Source: Pseudomonas tolaasii NCPPB 2192 (GTDB lineage Bacteria; Pseudomonadota; Gammaproteobacteria; Pseudomonadales; Pseudomonadaceae). Taken from it: DNA of 64,000 bases. The stretch is from the NCBI RefSeq assembly GCF_002813445.1, contig NZ_PHHD01000001.1, positions 4,402,001 through 4,466,000 of the forward strand, in the 5' to 3' direction. The notes under the pieces were generated by a model that was given only the letters and a program-made list of their open reading frames with translations, made no database searches and was not told the DNA's origin. Within the stretch, counting starts at the first letter, position 1. Each line of letters begins with the position of its first letter. This document shows, piece after piece, positions 17,736 to 26,522 of the stretch. Both the position numbers and the translations under genes were made by a program.

Positions 17736-19364
17736 ATGACCATCTCTCGACGTGGGTTCATCGCAGGCCTGGCGCTGACCGGCGCTGCGGTGCCCGCGGC
17801 CTTCTATGCCCATCGCGAGCTGACGCGCGAAGAATTTCCGATCACCCCCGGCGAAGCCACGGTGGACCTCGCCGACACCGACGGCCAGCACTTGGCCAAC
17901 CGGCTGCGCGGCGTGTGGAACCTGCGTTTTGAAGGCGCCGACGCCGGCCTGGAAGGTTTGCCGCTGCACGGCCTTGAGCTGCTGCTCGACATCGCCCCCC
18001 GTGGCCGTGGCCTGCGCGGCTATCTGGACACCGCGCAAAACCTGCGCGCGCAAGCCGAGCCCCGTTACCGTGTGCTGGGTGATTTGCTGACGGGTGACAG
18101 CAAGGTTTTGTATTGGCGGCTGATCGATCGCGATCGCGCTGACGGCACGCCTGCCTACGAATTCAAGATGACCCTCGACGAAGTCTGGGCCGACTTCGGC
18201 AACGCCGGCAGCGGCACCCTGAGCGGGCAAATCCTGAACCTGAATCGCCCGCTGGCGTTGCCTGAGCGCGACAACCGTTTCGTCGCCCACAAACAACTGT
18301 TTCCCGAGGCCCGCCAACGCATTGGCCTCAATCCCACGTTGCTGGCCTGGCTGATTTCCCCCGAACATCGCTTGTTTCACCAGTTGTGGCACGCCACCCG
18401 TGACCAGTGGCATAAGCTCTCCGAGGAAAAGCGCGACGCCCTGCGCGGCATCGGCTGGCAACCCGGCCCGCGTGGCCAGGAGCGTGACGCGCGCGGCAAA
18501 CTCAAGGATCGCAACGGCTCGGGTATCGACTTTTTTTTCATGCACCGGCACATGCTCGGCACCGCGCGTTCAATGCAGGACCTGCCTTCATGGCCGGCTT
18601 TTCCTGAACCGCAACCGGCGCTGGAGCGGGACCGCCTGGGGTTCGTGCGCTACTTCGACAACAGTGACGGCTATGCGCTGCCACCTGCCTGGTCTGCCCC
18701 CGACGACGCCGATTACACCCAGTGGGTCAGCGATATCAAGGCTGCCGAGACCTACCACAGCAACTTCCAGGTGTGGGAGTCCCAATACCGTGACCCGCGT
18801 TACCTGGCCAAGTTGACCCTCGGGCAACTGGGGTCGGAAATGGAACTGGGCCTGCACGACTGGCTGCACATGCGCTGGGCCTCGGTGCCGCGCGACCCCT
18901 CCAATGGCGCTCCGGTGCCGTTTGCCCGCGACCCGGCGGACTTTGCCGCACGCTGGTATGCGCCGGAAAACGACTTCCTCGGCGACCCGTTCTCGTCCCA
19001 CGTCAACCCGGTGTTCTGGCATTTTCATGGCTGGATCGACGACCGTGTCGAGGACTGGTTCCGCGCTCACGAGCGCTTCAATCCGGGTGAAGTCAGCCGG
19101 CTTGAGGTCAACGGCGTGCAATGGTTTGCGCCGGGGCGCTGGGTTGAAGTGGGCGACCCGTGGCTGGGCCCGGACACCCATGGCTGCAGCACCACGCCGG
19201 GGCTGCAGATGGGGCGCTCCATGGAAATGGACCCGGAAACCATGAAACTGGCACTGCGCATTACCTTCGGCTCCGACGACGACTTGCTCAAGGGCCTGTT
19301 CAAACGCGTGCCGCAGCGACCCTGGTATGCGCGGCACTTGAAGGTCAAGGCGCGGGAGGCGTAA
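17736..19364 (+). CDS. pvdP: PvdP, periplasmic tyrosinase of pyoverdine chromophore formation
   Basis: A 542-residue copper tyrosinase with a Tat signal at the N-terminus (ISRRGFIAGLALTG). The N-terminal roughly 200 residues form the beta-barrel region specific to PvdP. The C-terminal tyrosinase domain carries histidine clusters that can bind the dicopper site: FHQLWHATRDQWH and MHRHMLG for one copper, and WHFHGWIDDRVEDWF with a downstream His for the other. PvdP oxidises ferribactin to dihydropyoverdine in the periplasm and depends on PvdM. It is transcribed alone from its own PvdS box and ends 16 bases before the convergent LysR gene. Confidence 0.95.
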   Translation: MTISRRGFIAGLALTGAAVPAAFYAHRELTREEFPITPGEATVDLADTDGQHLANRLRGVWNLRFEGADAGLEGLPLHGLELLLDIAPRGRGLRGYLDTAQNLRAQAEPRYRVLGDLLTGDSKVLYWRLIDRDRADGTPAYEFKMTLDEVWADFGNAGSGTLSGQILNLNRPLALPERDNRFVAHKQLFPEARQRIGLNPTLLAWLISPEHRLFHQLWHATRDQWHKLSEEKRDALRGIGWQPGPRGQERDARGKLKDRNGSGIDFFFMHRHMLGTARSMQDLPSWPAFPEPQPALERDRLGFVRYFDNSDGYALPPAWSAPDDADYTQWVSDIKAAETYHSNFQVWESQYRDPRYLAKLTLGQLGSEMELGLHDWLHMRWASVPRDPSNGAPVPFARDPADFAARWYAPENDFLGDPFSSHVNPVFWHFHGWIDDRVEDWFRAHERFNPGEVSRLEVNGVQWFAPGRWVEVGDPWLGPDTHGCSTTPGLQMGRSMEMDPETMKLALRITFGSDDDLLKGLFKRVPQRPWYARHLKVKAREA

Positions 19365-19380
19365 GCGTATTGCCGTGCAG

Positions 19381-20244
19381 TCAGCGGCGTAGCTGCACCT
19401 GCGCTTCGATACACGCCACCAGAAATTCCATCACCACTTTTACCGTCGGCGAGCGGCGCATGTCCGGGTAAACCGTAAGCCAGATATCGCGCACCGGGCC
19501 TTCGCCGGCGGTGGGCAGCCTTGTCAGCAACGGGTCGTGATCCCCCACGAGCGTGGGCAGCACCACCGCACCAACGTGAGCGCGCGCGGCCAATTGCTGG
19601 GTGATCAACTCACTGGCGGCAAACACAATCGGGCGCGCGCCACGCACTTGGTGCATCCACGCCTGTTGGGGCAGGTGGTCGCGGCTGCTGTCGTAGGCGA
19701 TAAAGGCCCACTGTGCAGCAGGCAGTCGTTGCAGCTCGGGGGAGCCATATAACCCGAAGCGCACCGCACCAACCTTGCGCCGCACCAGCGCATCCTCATC
19801 CGGGCGCACGGTGCGCAAGGCGATATCGGCTTCGCCCTTGTCCAGGGCGGCGAGTTGGGTGGACGGGATCAACACCAGGTTCAGCAGCGGGTATTGCGCG
19901 CGTAGCCGCGCGATATGGGGCGCGATGCAGTGGTTGGCGATGGACGGCGGGCAACTGACCCGCACGGTGCCGGCCATTTCGATGGAGGCCAGCCGTGACA
20001 GGCGCATCACTTGAGTGGCCATGTCACCCATGTCCGCCGCCAGTTCGGCCAGTGCCAAACCTTGTGCGGTGAGTGGCCGGCTGCGGGGCAAGCGGTCGAC
20101 CAGCTTCAGACCCAGGGCCTTTTCCAGCGCGTCCACCCGTCGCCCCACGGTGGCGTGTTCCACCTGCAGCTCGCGCGCCGCTGCCGACAATGACTGCGTG
20201 CGCGCCAGGACGGTGAAGTAATACAGATCCTGCCAGTCGAACAT
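19381..20244 (-). CDS. LysR-family transcriptional regulator
   Basis: A 287-residue LysR protein with an N-terminal winged helix (LYYFTVLARTQSLSAAARELQ, then HATVGRRVDALEKALG) and a C-terminal effector-binding domain. It is divergent from the quinone oxidoreductase that starts 102 bases away, which it probably controls. The shared gap contains no obvious long palindrome. Its effector cannot be told from sequence. Confidence 0.88.
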   Translation of the reverse strand: MFDWQDLYYFTVLARTQSLSAAARELQVEHATVGRRVDALEKALGLKLVDRLPRSRPLTAQGLALAELAADMGDMATQVMRLSRLASIEMAGTVRVSCPPSIANHCIAPHIARLRAQYPLLNLVLIPSTQLAALDKGEADIALRTVRPDEDALVRRKVGAVRFGLYGSPELQRLPAAQWAFIAYDSSRDHLPQQAWMHQVRGARPIVFAASELITQQLAARAHVGAVVLPTLVGDHDPLLTRLPTAGEGPVRDIWLTVYPDMRRSPTVKVVMEFLVACIEAQVQLRR

Positions 20245-20346
20245 CGGGTTATTTCCGCACAGAGACCGTGAGTTATTGGGGAATTTTCATGCTGATACGG
20301 CCCTTTTACCATGGCGGCTTCCCAGTGCAAACGGAGTTGTTTCCCG

Positions 20347-21351
20347 ATGAAAGCCATCACCCTGCAAGCTTATGGCGGCCCGCATGTTGCGCAATTGCGT
20401 CACGACGTTCCCAAACCTCACGCGTTGCCGGGCCATGTGCTGGTCAAGGTGGCCTGCGCAGGCATCAACTTTATGGACATCCATACCCGTCAGGGCAAAT
20501 ACGCGCAGTCGGTGACCTATCCGGTGCGCTTGCCTTGCACCCTGGGCATGGAAGGCGCGGGCGTGGTGGTGGAAGTGGGGGCAGGTGTCAGCCACTTGGC
20601 GGTGGGCGACCGGGTGGCCTGGTGCATCGCCTGGGGTGCGTACGCCGAATACGCCAATGTACCGATGGAGAAAGTGGCGCAGATTCCCGCAGCGATTACC
20701 TTCGATCAGGCCGCTGCCGCGATGTTTCAGGGCTGCACGGCTCACTATCTGGTTGAAGATGTCGCACGACTCAAGGCTGGCGACAGCTGCCTGATTCATG
20801 CCGCATCCGGCAGCATCGGCCAGTTGCTGGTGCAGATGGCGCGCCGGCTCGGCGCCCAGGTATTCACCACCGGCAGCACCGCCGAAAAATGCACGATCGC
20901 CCTGCAACGCGGCGCGCACCAGGCCTTTACCTATGACGAAGGCCGGTTCGCCGAGTGTGTGCTTGATGCAACGGGCGGGCAGGGCGTCGATGTGGTATTC
21001 GATTCTGTGGGCAAAGCCACACTGCGCGACAGTTTCCGCGCCTGCCGAACGCGTGGGTTGATCGTCAATTACGGCAATGTCTCGGGCTCGTTGACCGATC
21101 TTGACCCGATTGAGCTGGGTGAGGCCGGCTCATTGTTCCTGACCCGCCCGCGGCTGGCCGACCACATGGCCGACGGACCCACCGTGCAACGGCGTGCCAA
21201 CGCGGTATTCGCGGCGATGCTGGAAGGGTCGTTGAGCGTGGCAATCGAGGGGCATTACACGCTGGAAACCGTGCAGCAGGTACACGAACGCATTGAAGCG
21301 CGGCAGCAAATCGGCAAAGCGGTGCTGTGGGTTGACCGCGACCTGCATTAA
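20347..21351 (+). CDS. NADPH:quinone oxidoreductase (zinc-less MDR/QOR family)
   Basis: A 334-residue medium-chain dehydrogenase/reductase. The N-terminal GroES-like domain is followed by a Rossmann domain with HAASGSIGQLLVQMARRLGA near residue 150, the QOR form of the nucleotide-binding motif. Structural zinc cysteines of classical alcohol dehydrogenases are absent. I chose the ATG at 20347, which has GGAG ten bases upstream. Likely reduces quinones or enones with NADPH under control of the divergent LysR gene. A second QOR paralogue, also paired with a LysR gene, lies at 34513-35511. Confidence 0.88.
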   Translation: MKAITLQAYGGPHVAQLRHDVPKPHALPGHVLVKVACAGINFMDIHTRQGKYAQSVTYPVRLPCTLGMEGAGVVVEVGAGVSHLAVGDRVAWCIAWGAYAEYANVPMEKVAQIPAAITFDQAAAAMFQGCTAHYLVEDVARLKAGDSCLIHAASGSIGQLLVQMARRLGAQVFTTGSTAEKCTIALQRGAHQAFTYDEGRFAECVLDATGGQGVDVVFDSVGKATLRDSFRACRTRGLIVNYGNVSGSLTDLDPIELGEAGSLFLTRPRLADHMADGPTVQRRANAVFAAMLEGSLSVAIEGHYTLETVQQVHERIEARQQIGKAVLWVDRDLH

Positions 21352-21360
21352 TCGGAGGCG

Positions 21361-21388
21361 AAAAAAAACCGGCTGATCAGGCCGGTTT
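21361..21388 (-). terminator. Rho-independent terminator
   Basis: Stem AAACCGGC/GCCGGTTT with a 7-base loop, followed on the minus strand by an eight-base T-run. It closes the minus-strand repeat-protein gene and probably also slows plus-strand read-through from the quinone reductase. Confidence 0.85.
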
Positions 21389-21412
21389 GGGGTACCTCGC
21401 CAGCAGCGAGGG

Positions 21413-21760
21413 TTACGCGTTGTTGCTGTGCAGACGGTCCGAACCGCCTTCGGCCAGGCCACGTTCCTGCAGACGATCAGCGCCGCCTTCGGCCAGGCCA
21501 CGTTCCTGCAGACGATCAGCGCCGCCTTCGGCCAGGCCACGTTCCTGCAGACGATCAGCGCCGCCTTCAGCCAGGCCACGTTCCTGCAGACGATCAGCAC
21601 CGCCTTCGGCAACGCGGCGTTCTTGCAGGCGGTCAGAACCGTTTTCAGCCACACGGCTTTCCATCAGGCGATCCGAACCGCCTTCAGCAACGACAGGGTG
21701 GGCAAAAGCATTTGCAGCGAGTACCGAGAAAGCAAGGCTAAGCAAGATTTGGCGTTTCAT
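21413..21760 (-). CDS. Secreted protein made of seven 13-residue tandem repeats
   Basis: A 115-residue protein of unknown function. It has a clear Sec signal peptide (MKRQILLSLAFSVLAANAFA) and then seven 13-residue units of the type G-L-A-E-G-G-A-D-R-L-Q-E-R. The three units before the last are identical and the outer ones have drifted (VVAEGGSDRLMES first, GLAEGGSDRLHSN last). The mature protein is polar, rich in Glu, Arg, Asp and Gly, and has no cysteine and almost no aromatics. It is monocistronic with its own terminator. Related short repeat proteins occur in other pseudomonads to my recollection, but I know of no established role. Confidence 0.85.
   Translation of the reverse strand: MKRQILLSLAFSVLAANAFAHPVVAEGGSDRLMESRVAENGSDRLQERRVAEGGADRLQERGLAEGGADRLQERGLAEGGADRLQERGLAEGGADRLQERGLAEGGSDRLHSNNA
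21422..21694 (-). repeat. Seven 39-bp tandem repeats inside the secreted repeat protein
   Basis: In-frame 39-bp units lie at 21422-21460 (variant), 21461-21499, 21500-21538, 21539-21577, 21578-21616, 21617-21655 and 21656-21694 (variant). The middle units are almost identical at DNA level, so copy number could change by slippage or recombination without breaking the frame. Confidence 0.9.
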
Positions 21761-21908
21761 GGTGGTGTGCTCCGAGTGTTTTAGTTGGGGTGATGCCGGG
21801 TATGGAGTTGATGTTACGCGCTGGTTTTTTTAAGAGAACTTCATTGCACTGATGGTGACTATCGACGCCAGCGATGACCCGTTTTGGGGCGGGCCATCGC
21901 AATGACGG

Positions 21909-22631
21909 TCAAGGCATCTGTGGCCGTTCCTGGGGGCGCAGGTCGAACACCAGCACCTCGGCATCCTCGCCGTGGCTCAGGCGGATCTGGCGCTCATCCC
22001 GCAGGCGGGCGCCGTCGCCTTCCTGCAAACGCTGGCCGTTGACCTCGACACTGCCCCGGGCGACATGGATATACACGTGGCGGTCCGGCGGCAGATCCAG
22101 GCTCGCGTTTTCATCGCCGTTGAACAGCCCGGCGTACACCCGCGCATCCTGGCGAACGTGCAGGGAACCGTCGGTGCCTTCGGGCGAGATGATCAACTGC
22201 AAGCGCCCGCGTTTCTGCGCCTCGCTGAAGTGCTCCTGTTGATAGCGCGGCTCGGCGCCGGCTTCATTCGGCACAATCCAGATCTGCAGAAAGTGCACGC
22301 CATGGGTGTGGCTGTGGTTGAACTCGCTGTGGGCCACGCCGCTGCCGGCGCTCATCAATTGCACATCGCCAGGGCGAATCACCGAGCCGGTGCCCAGGGT
22401 GTCCTTGTGTTCCAGGGCGCCTTCGAGCACATAAGAGAAGATCTCCATGTCACGGTGCGGGTGCTGGCCGAAGCCTTTACCGGCCGCGACGCGGTCATCG
22501 TTGATCACCAGCAGGTCGGAAAACCCCTGTTCGGCCGGGTTCCAGTAACTGGCGAAGGAAAAGGTATGGAACGACTTCAACCAGCCATGGTTGGCGGCGC
22601 CGCGTTCGGAAGCTTTGCGAAGGGTCAGCAT
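21909..22631 (-). CDS. Pirin-family protein (YhhW-like bicupin, possible quercetin 2,3-dioxygenase)
   Basis: A 240-residue bicupin. The N-terminal cupin carries the pirin metal ligands in GQHPHRDMEIFSYVLEG and, later, HSEFNHSHTHGVHF, the His-rich pattern of iron-binding pirins. Its length and the ending HGEDAEVLVFDL match E. coli YhhW-type proteins, some of which oxidise quercetin. Cytoplasmic. The upstream 184 bases to the SDR gene hold no recognisable site. The physiological substrate is unknown. Confidence 0.88.
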   Translation of the reverse strand: MLTLRKASERGAANHGWLKSFHTFSFASYWNPAEQGFSDLLVINDDRVAAGKGFGQHPHRDMEIFSYVLEGALEHKDTLGTGSVIRPGDVQLMSAGSGVAHSEFNHSHTHGVHFLQIWIVPNEAGAEPRYQQEHFSEAQKRGRLQLIISPEGTDGSLHVRQDARVYAGLFNGDENASLDLPPDRHVYIHVARGSVEVNGQRLQEGDGARLRDERQIRLSHGEDAEVLVFDLRPQERPQMP

Positions 22632-22815
22632 GATTTCGTCCTCAAGTGAGCGCGGGCTGCGAGAGGCAGGGCGCTTGCGTTGAGAAGAAGGTTACTGGTT
22701 ACCATTGGATTGATTAAGAGGCTGTAATTTTAATCACTGTCTCCTTCTGGTTGACAGTTGATGTCGTGCGCGACGGCTACCGGAGTACACCGTCTGCGCG
22801 TTGATCGACCTGGGT

Positions 22816-23670
22816 TCAGTGTGCTGCCGGCGTGAAATCGGTGCTGCGTGAAATCGGCTCCCAGGCGTCGATCTCGGCGCGCAGGGCGTTGAGTTTTGCC
22901 GTCACATGGTCCACCGCATCGTTGCCCAGCAGCACATGCGCGGGCGGCTCGGCGCTGGCCACCACCTGCATCATCACCTGCGCGGCTTTTGCCGGGTCAC
23001 CGTCCTGCCGCCCGCTGCGGGCCAGGCGCGCGGCGCGCACCGCGTCAAACGTGGCGTCGTAGTCGGCAATCGTGCGTTCAGCTCGTACCATCGAACGCCC
23101 GGCCCAATCGGTGCGAAAGCCGCCAGGCTCAATGGCGGTGACGTGAATACCGAACGGCTTCACTTCCTTGCCCAGCGCCTCGGAAATGCCCTCCAGTGCA
23201 AACTTGCTGCCGTGATAAACGCCCAGACCGGGAAAGGTGGTCAGGCCGCCCATCGAGGTGATGTTGAGAATGTGCCCGCGACGACGCTTGCGCATGAACG
23301 GCAATACCGCCTGCATCATCGCCACCGCGCCGAACACATTGACTTCGAATTGCTGGCGCACATCGTCCAGCGACGACTCTTCCAGCACGCCTTCAAAGCC
23401 ATAACCGGCGTTATTGACCAGCACATCAATGGCGCCGACATTTTTTTCGATCTCGGCGATCACCGCCGGCACGAACAGGCTGTCGGTGACATCCAGCAGG
23501 CGCGCGAAGGAATAGCCGGGTTTGAGGTTATCGAATGCATCCATGGCTTCGGGCGTGCGCACGGTGCCGACGACGCGTTCACCGGCAGCCAGCAAGGCGT
23601 CGGCCAGGGCCTTGCCGAAGCCGGAACTGATGCCGGTAATAAGCCAGGTTTTCTGTGGTTGTGCGGGCAT
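22816..23670 (-). CDS. Short-chain dehydrogenase/reductase
   Basis: A 284-residue classical SDR. It has the cofactor motif TGISSGFG near residue 12, NNAGYG near 88, the catalytic Ser in NITSMGG and the YxxxK pair in YHGSKFALEG. This subgroup is usually annotated as an oxidoreductase of unknown substrate; an Arg after the second strand (VRTPEAM) suggests NADP preference. It lies 99 bases downstream of the LacI-type gene in the same direction and 184 bases upstream of pirin, so shared transcription is possible but not shown. Confidence 0.88.
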   Translation of the reverse strand: MPAQPQKTWLITGISSGFGKALADALLAAGERVVGTVRTPEAMDAFDNLKPGYSFARLLDVTDSLFVPAVIAEIEKNVGAIDVLVNNAGYGFEGVLEESSLDDVRQQFEVNVFGAVAMMQAVLPFMRKRRRGHILNITSMGGLTTFPGLGVYHGSKFALEGISEALGKEVKPFGIHVTAIEPGGFRTDWAGRSMVRAERTIADYDATFDAVRAARLARSGRQDGDPAKAAQVMMQVVASAEPPAHVLLGNDAVDHVTAKLNALRAEIDAWEPISRSTDFTPAAH

Positions 23671-23769
23671 GGTGACCTCCTCTGAATGTGCCTGGAATCA
23701 TTGGCGTTTAATGCCAGGCACACAATCGGGCAGGTCCTGCGAAGGCTTTGAAGGCGGGCTTCACAGTCG

Positions 23770-24819
23770 TCAGCCGCCCATGTTCTCCGAAGTCACGATC
23801 TGCGGCGCAATGTACAGCCGGTGCCGCGCCGGATCGAACGCTTCGGCGCTCTGCAATTGCACCAGCAGCTGCACCAGCGCCGTGGCCGTCTGGCGCGGCT
23901 GGGAATCCATCACCACATCGATCAAGCCCTGGCGCAACGCCTGGCGCGACAGCTCGGTGGACTCCTGCAGGATGCAGCACAGCGCCGGGCGCTTGGGCAA
24001 CTGCGCCAGCGCGCTGATGACGCCGTCACCGCCGCCGCCCACCACGCAAAGGCCGCGCAGGTCGCTGTGGCGGCTGATCAGGTCGAGGGTGGCTTCTTCG
24101 GTGATGTCGCAGTTGTCCAGGTTGATCAAGGGTTCCAGCGGTTTGAGCCCGGGGGCCTGTTCGGCAAGGTAGCCATGCAACCCCTCGACCCGCGCCTGAT
24201 GGCCAAGAAAGCGATGGCCGCCCAACAAGATTCCCACACTGCCTTTGCGTGCGCCGCAGGTTCGTGCGAGCAGCCAGCCCATGGTGCGCCCGACCACATG
24301 GTTGTCCTGGCCCACGTAGGGTTCGGCGGCCTGTTCGTGGATGTCCGAGAGCAGGGCCACCACCGGCACACCGGCCTCGCGAATCTGCGCGATGGTGGCG
24401 TTGATCAAGGGATGGGCGAAGCTGACCACGGCGAGGGCATCGCACTGCACGGCCAGCTGTTCGATTTGCCCGACGATGGCGCCCGGCGTGCGATCAATAA
24501 TGTATTCGAACTGACAGGTCAGGTTGGCCGTGGCGTGATGGTGCGCAGCGTCGCTGATCGACTGCGCGAGGTTCGCGTAAAACGCCTGCGCCGTGCCCAA
24601 TAAAAGGATGCCGAACCGGTACGTCGGGCGGCGCTCGCGAATGCGCTGGCCAATCAGTCGCGCGGCAAAATAGCCCACGGCTTCGGCGGCCTGGAACACC
24701 TGTTCGGCAGTCTCCGGCTTCACCGGTGCGCGGGCATTCAGCACCCGGTCGACGGTGGCCACGCTCAGCCCCGCATGGGCGGCGACAGTGGCGATGGTTG
24801 GGCGTTTATTGTTGTTCAT
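23770..24819 (-). CDS. LacI-family transcriptional regulator
   Basis: A 349-residue repressor-type protein. The N-terminal HTH (TIATVAAHAGLSVATVDRVLNAR) and hinge are followed by a periplasmic-binding-protein-like sugar-sensing domain of about 280 residues. It is divergent from the MocD-like operon with 161 bases between starts. That gap contains repeated CTTGAT/ATCAAG half-sites suited to LacI dimers, so it probably represses the operon until a sugar- or cyclitol-like inducer binds. The substrate is inferred only from the family. Confidence 0.88.
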   Translation of the reverse strand: MNNNKRPTIATVAAHAGLSVATVDRVLNARAPVKPETAEQVFQAAEAVGYFAARLIGQRIRERRPTYRFGILLLGTAQAFYANLAQSISDAAHHHATANLTCQFEYIIDRTPGAIVGQIEQLAVQCDALAVVSFAHPLINATIAQIREAGVPVVALLSDIHEQAAEPYVGQDNHVVGRTMGWLLARTCGARKGSVGILLGGHRFLGHQARVEGLHGYLAEQAPGLKPLEPLINLDNCDITEEATLDLISRHSDLRGLCVVGGGGDGVISALAQLPKRPALCCILQESTELSRQALRQGLIDVVMDSQPRQTATALVQLLVQLQSAEAFDPARHRLYIAPQIVTSENMGG

Positions 24820-24837
24820 GACAGGCCCCTTGGGCGC

Positions 24838-24885
24838 CTTGATAGAAAACCATCAAGCTGCGCTGGGGCCTGATGATAGCTTGAT
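24838..24885. promoter_or_regulatory. Candidate LacI-type operator(s) between the regulator and the mocD-like gene
   Basis: CTTGAT (24838-24843) and ATCAAG (24852-24857) form a perfect inverted pair with 8 bases between. The overlapping ATCAAGCT (24852-24859) pairs with AGCTTGAT (24878-24885). Three half-sites in 48 bases of a divergent promoter region suggest cooperative repressor binding. Confidence 0.5.
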
Positions 24886-24980
24886 AGGGAATGGATTCAA
24901 GGCCTTGAGGGGCAATAACCGGTTCTCTATCGTCTGTTTCGCAAAGCACCTGAAACCCACGCTTGCGGAGAACAATAACA

Positions 24981-26078
24981 ATGCCTGAACACACCGCCCG
25001 TCCCGCTCGGCGCGACTACAGCCTCACCGGCCCCGAAGCTGCCCGTGCGGCAGAAAAAGGCCTGGTGTCGGCCAGTTGGTACCAATCGCCCATTTCGCGT
25101 AAACGCATGAAAGAACTGATGCAGCGCCGCGACGGCCCGGCCCTGCGCGACACCGCCCTGTGGGTGAGCGGGTTGCTGGTCACGGGTGTCGGCGGTTACT
25201 GGTTTTGGGGTTCCTGGGCCTGCGTGCCGTTTTTGCTGGCCTATGGCGTGCTGTACGGCACCGCGTCCAACCCGCGCTGGCACGAAACCGGCCACGGCAC
25301 TGCGTTCAAGACCCGCTGGATGAACGACGGGCTCTATCAGGTCGCCAGCTTCATGTGTATTTTCGAGCCCCACGTGTGGCGCTGGAGCCATGCCCGCCAC
25401 CACACCGACACCATCGTGGTCGGGCGCGACCCGGAGATCGTCGAGCCGCGTCCGCCCAGCTTTTGGATGATGTTTTTAAGCCTGTTCAATTTGCCGCTCG
25501 CCTGGAAGACCTTCAGCGGCGTGGCGCGCCATGCCGTTGGCAGGATGAGTGACCAAGAGCGGGATTTCATTCCTGAATCCGAGTGGCCCAAGGTGTTCCG
25601 TGCGGCACGCATCTGGGTCGGCATTTATGGGGTCGTCATCGGCACGGCGTTGTACCTGCACAGTTGGCTGCCGTTGATGCTGGTGGGGCTGCCGAGCCTC
25701 TACGGCGCCTGGCTGGGTTACGTGTTTGGCCTGACCCAGCATGTGGGCCTGGCTGAAGACGTGCTCGACCACCGCAGCAACTGCCGCACCATTTATATGA
25801 ACCGCGTGCTGCGTTTCATCTACATGGACATGAACTACCACCTCGAACACCACATGTACCCGATGGTGCCGTTCCACGCACTGGCGCAACTGCATGAGGA
25901 AATCCGCAGCGACTGCCCGCCGCCATACGCCAACCTGTTTGAGGCCTACAAAGAGATCCTTCCGACGATCTGGAAGCAGCGCAGCGATCCCGCCTATTTC
26001 GTGCAACGCCCTTATGGCGAAGATGCTTCCCGTGGCGAGGGAGCTTGCTCCCGCTGGGCGGCGCAGCAGCCCCAATAA
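24981..26078 (+). CDS. Membrane di-iron oxygenase of the fatty-acid-desaturase family (MocD-like)
   Basis: A 365-residue integral membrane enzyme with the three histidine boxes of the desaturase/alkane-hydroxylase superfamily: HETGH at 101-105, HARHH at 137-141 and HLEHH at 287-291, interleaved with hydrophobic segments (VSGLLVTGVGGYWFWGSW, LPLMLVGLPSLYGAWLGYVFG). Together with the next two genes it makes the set MocD-MocE-MocF (oxygenase, Rieske ferredoxin, ferredoxin reductase) known from rhizopine catabolism in Sinorhizobium, where it is thought to act oxidatively on an O-methyl inosamine. The ATG at 24981 has GGAG upstream. The last roughly 20 residues are encoded by a REP element, so the natural C-terminus was probably altered by its insertion. 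The substrate here is unknown. Confidence 0.82.
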   Translation: MPEHTARPARRDYSLTGPEAARAAEKGLVSASWYQSPISRKRMKELMQRRDGPALRDTALWVSGLLVTGVGGYWFWGSWACVPFLLAYGVLYGTASNPRWHETGHGTAFKTRWMNDGLYQVASFMCIFEPHVWRWSHARHHTDTIVVGRDPEIVEPRPPSFWMMFLSLFNLPLAWKTFSGVARHAVGRMSDQERDFIPESEWPKVFRAARIWVGIYGVVIGTALYLHSWLPLMLVGLPSLYGAWLGYVFGLTQHVGLAEDVLDHRSNCRTIYMNRVLRFIYMDMNYHLEHHMYPMVPFHALAQLHEEIRSDCPPPYANLFEAYKEILPTIWKQRSDPAYFVQRPYGEDASRGEGACSRWAAQQPQ

Positions 26079-26161
26079 ATTCACCGTGGTTTCAAATAAT
26101 TCACCGGGCTGACGATTCTGGGGCCGCTGCGCAGCCCGGCGCGAGCAAGCTCGCTCGCCAC
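26032..26161. repeat. REPIN (two inverted REPs of the GTGGCGAG class), overlapping the desaturase 3' end
   Basis: Left arm 26032-26073 (GTGGCGAGGGAGCTTGCTCC...) and right arm about 26120-26161 in inverted orientation, with about 45 bases between. The left arm is read as codons in the desaturase gene. Confidence 0.8.
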
Positions 26162-26201
26162 AAAAGGCTCGTTCGCCACAGGTCACTTGGAGACAATTGC
26201 A

Positions 26202-26522
26202 ATGAACGATCAATGGATCGACGTCTGCGCCGTGGGCGAAATAGACGAGGAAGACGTGATGCGCTTTGACCACGGGCCACATACTTACGCGGTGTACCGC
26301 TCTGCCGACAATCAGTTCTTCGCCACCGCGGGCCTGTGCACCCACGAGAAAATCCACCTGGCCGACGGCCTGGTCATGGACCACGTCATCGAATGCCCTA
26401 AGCACAACGGGCGCTTTGATTACCGCTCCGGCAAGGCCCTCGGCGCGCCGGTGTGCGTTAACCTCAAGACCTTCCCTGTGCGGGTTGAAGCGGGGCGGGT
26501 GTTGCTCGCCGTCACGGCGTGA
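26202..26522 (+). CDS. Rieske [2Fe-2S] ferredoxin (MocE-like)
   Basis: A 106-residue soluble Rieske ferredoxin. The cluster ligands are Cys46-x-His48 (CTH) and Cys65-x-x-His68 (CPKH), standard for oxygenase ferredoxins. It would carry electrons from the reductase encoded next door to the membrane oxygenase upstream. The ATG at 26202 has GGAG upstream; a frame-open ATG five codons earlier lacks one. Its stop overlaps the start of the reductase gene, so the two are translationally coupled. Confidence 0.9.
   Translation: MNDQWIDVCAVGEIDEEDVMRFDHGPHTYAVYRSADNQFFATAGLCTHEKIHLADGLVMDHVIECPKHNGRFDYRSGKALGAPVCVNLKTFPVRVEAGRVLLAVTA

Noticed and set aside
21422..21694. CRISPR-like array
   Set aside because: Repeats are contiguous 39-bp units without spacers, in frame inside a gene with a signal peptide.
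24981..26078. Housekeeping acyl-lipid desaturase
   Set aside because: The gene is operonic with a Rieske ferredoxin, a ferredoxin reductase and a sugar isomerase under a LacI regulator, which fits a MocD-type oxygenase better.
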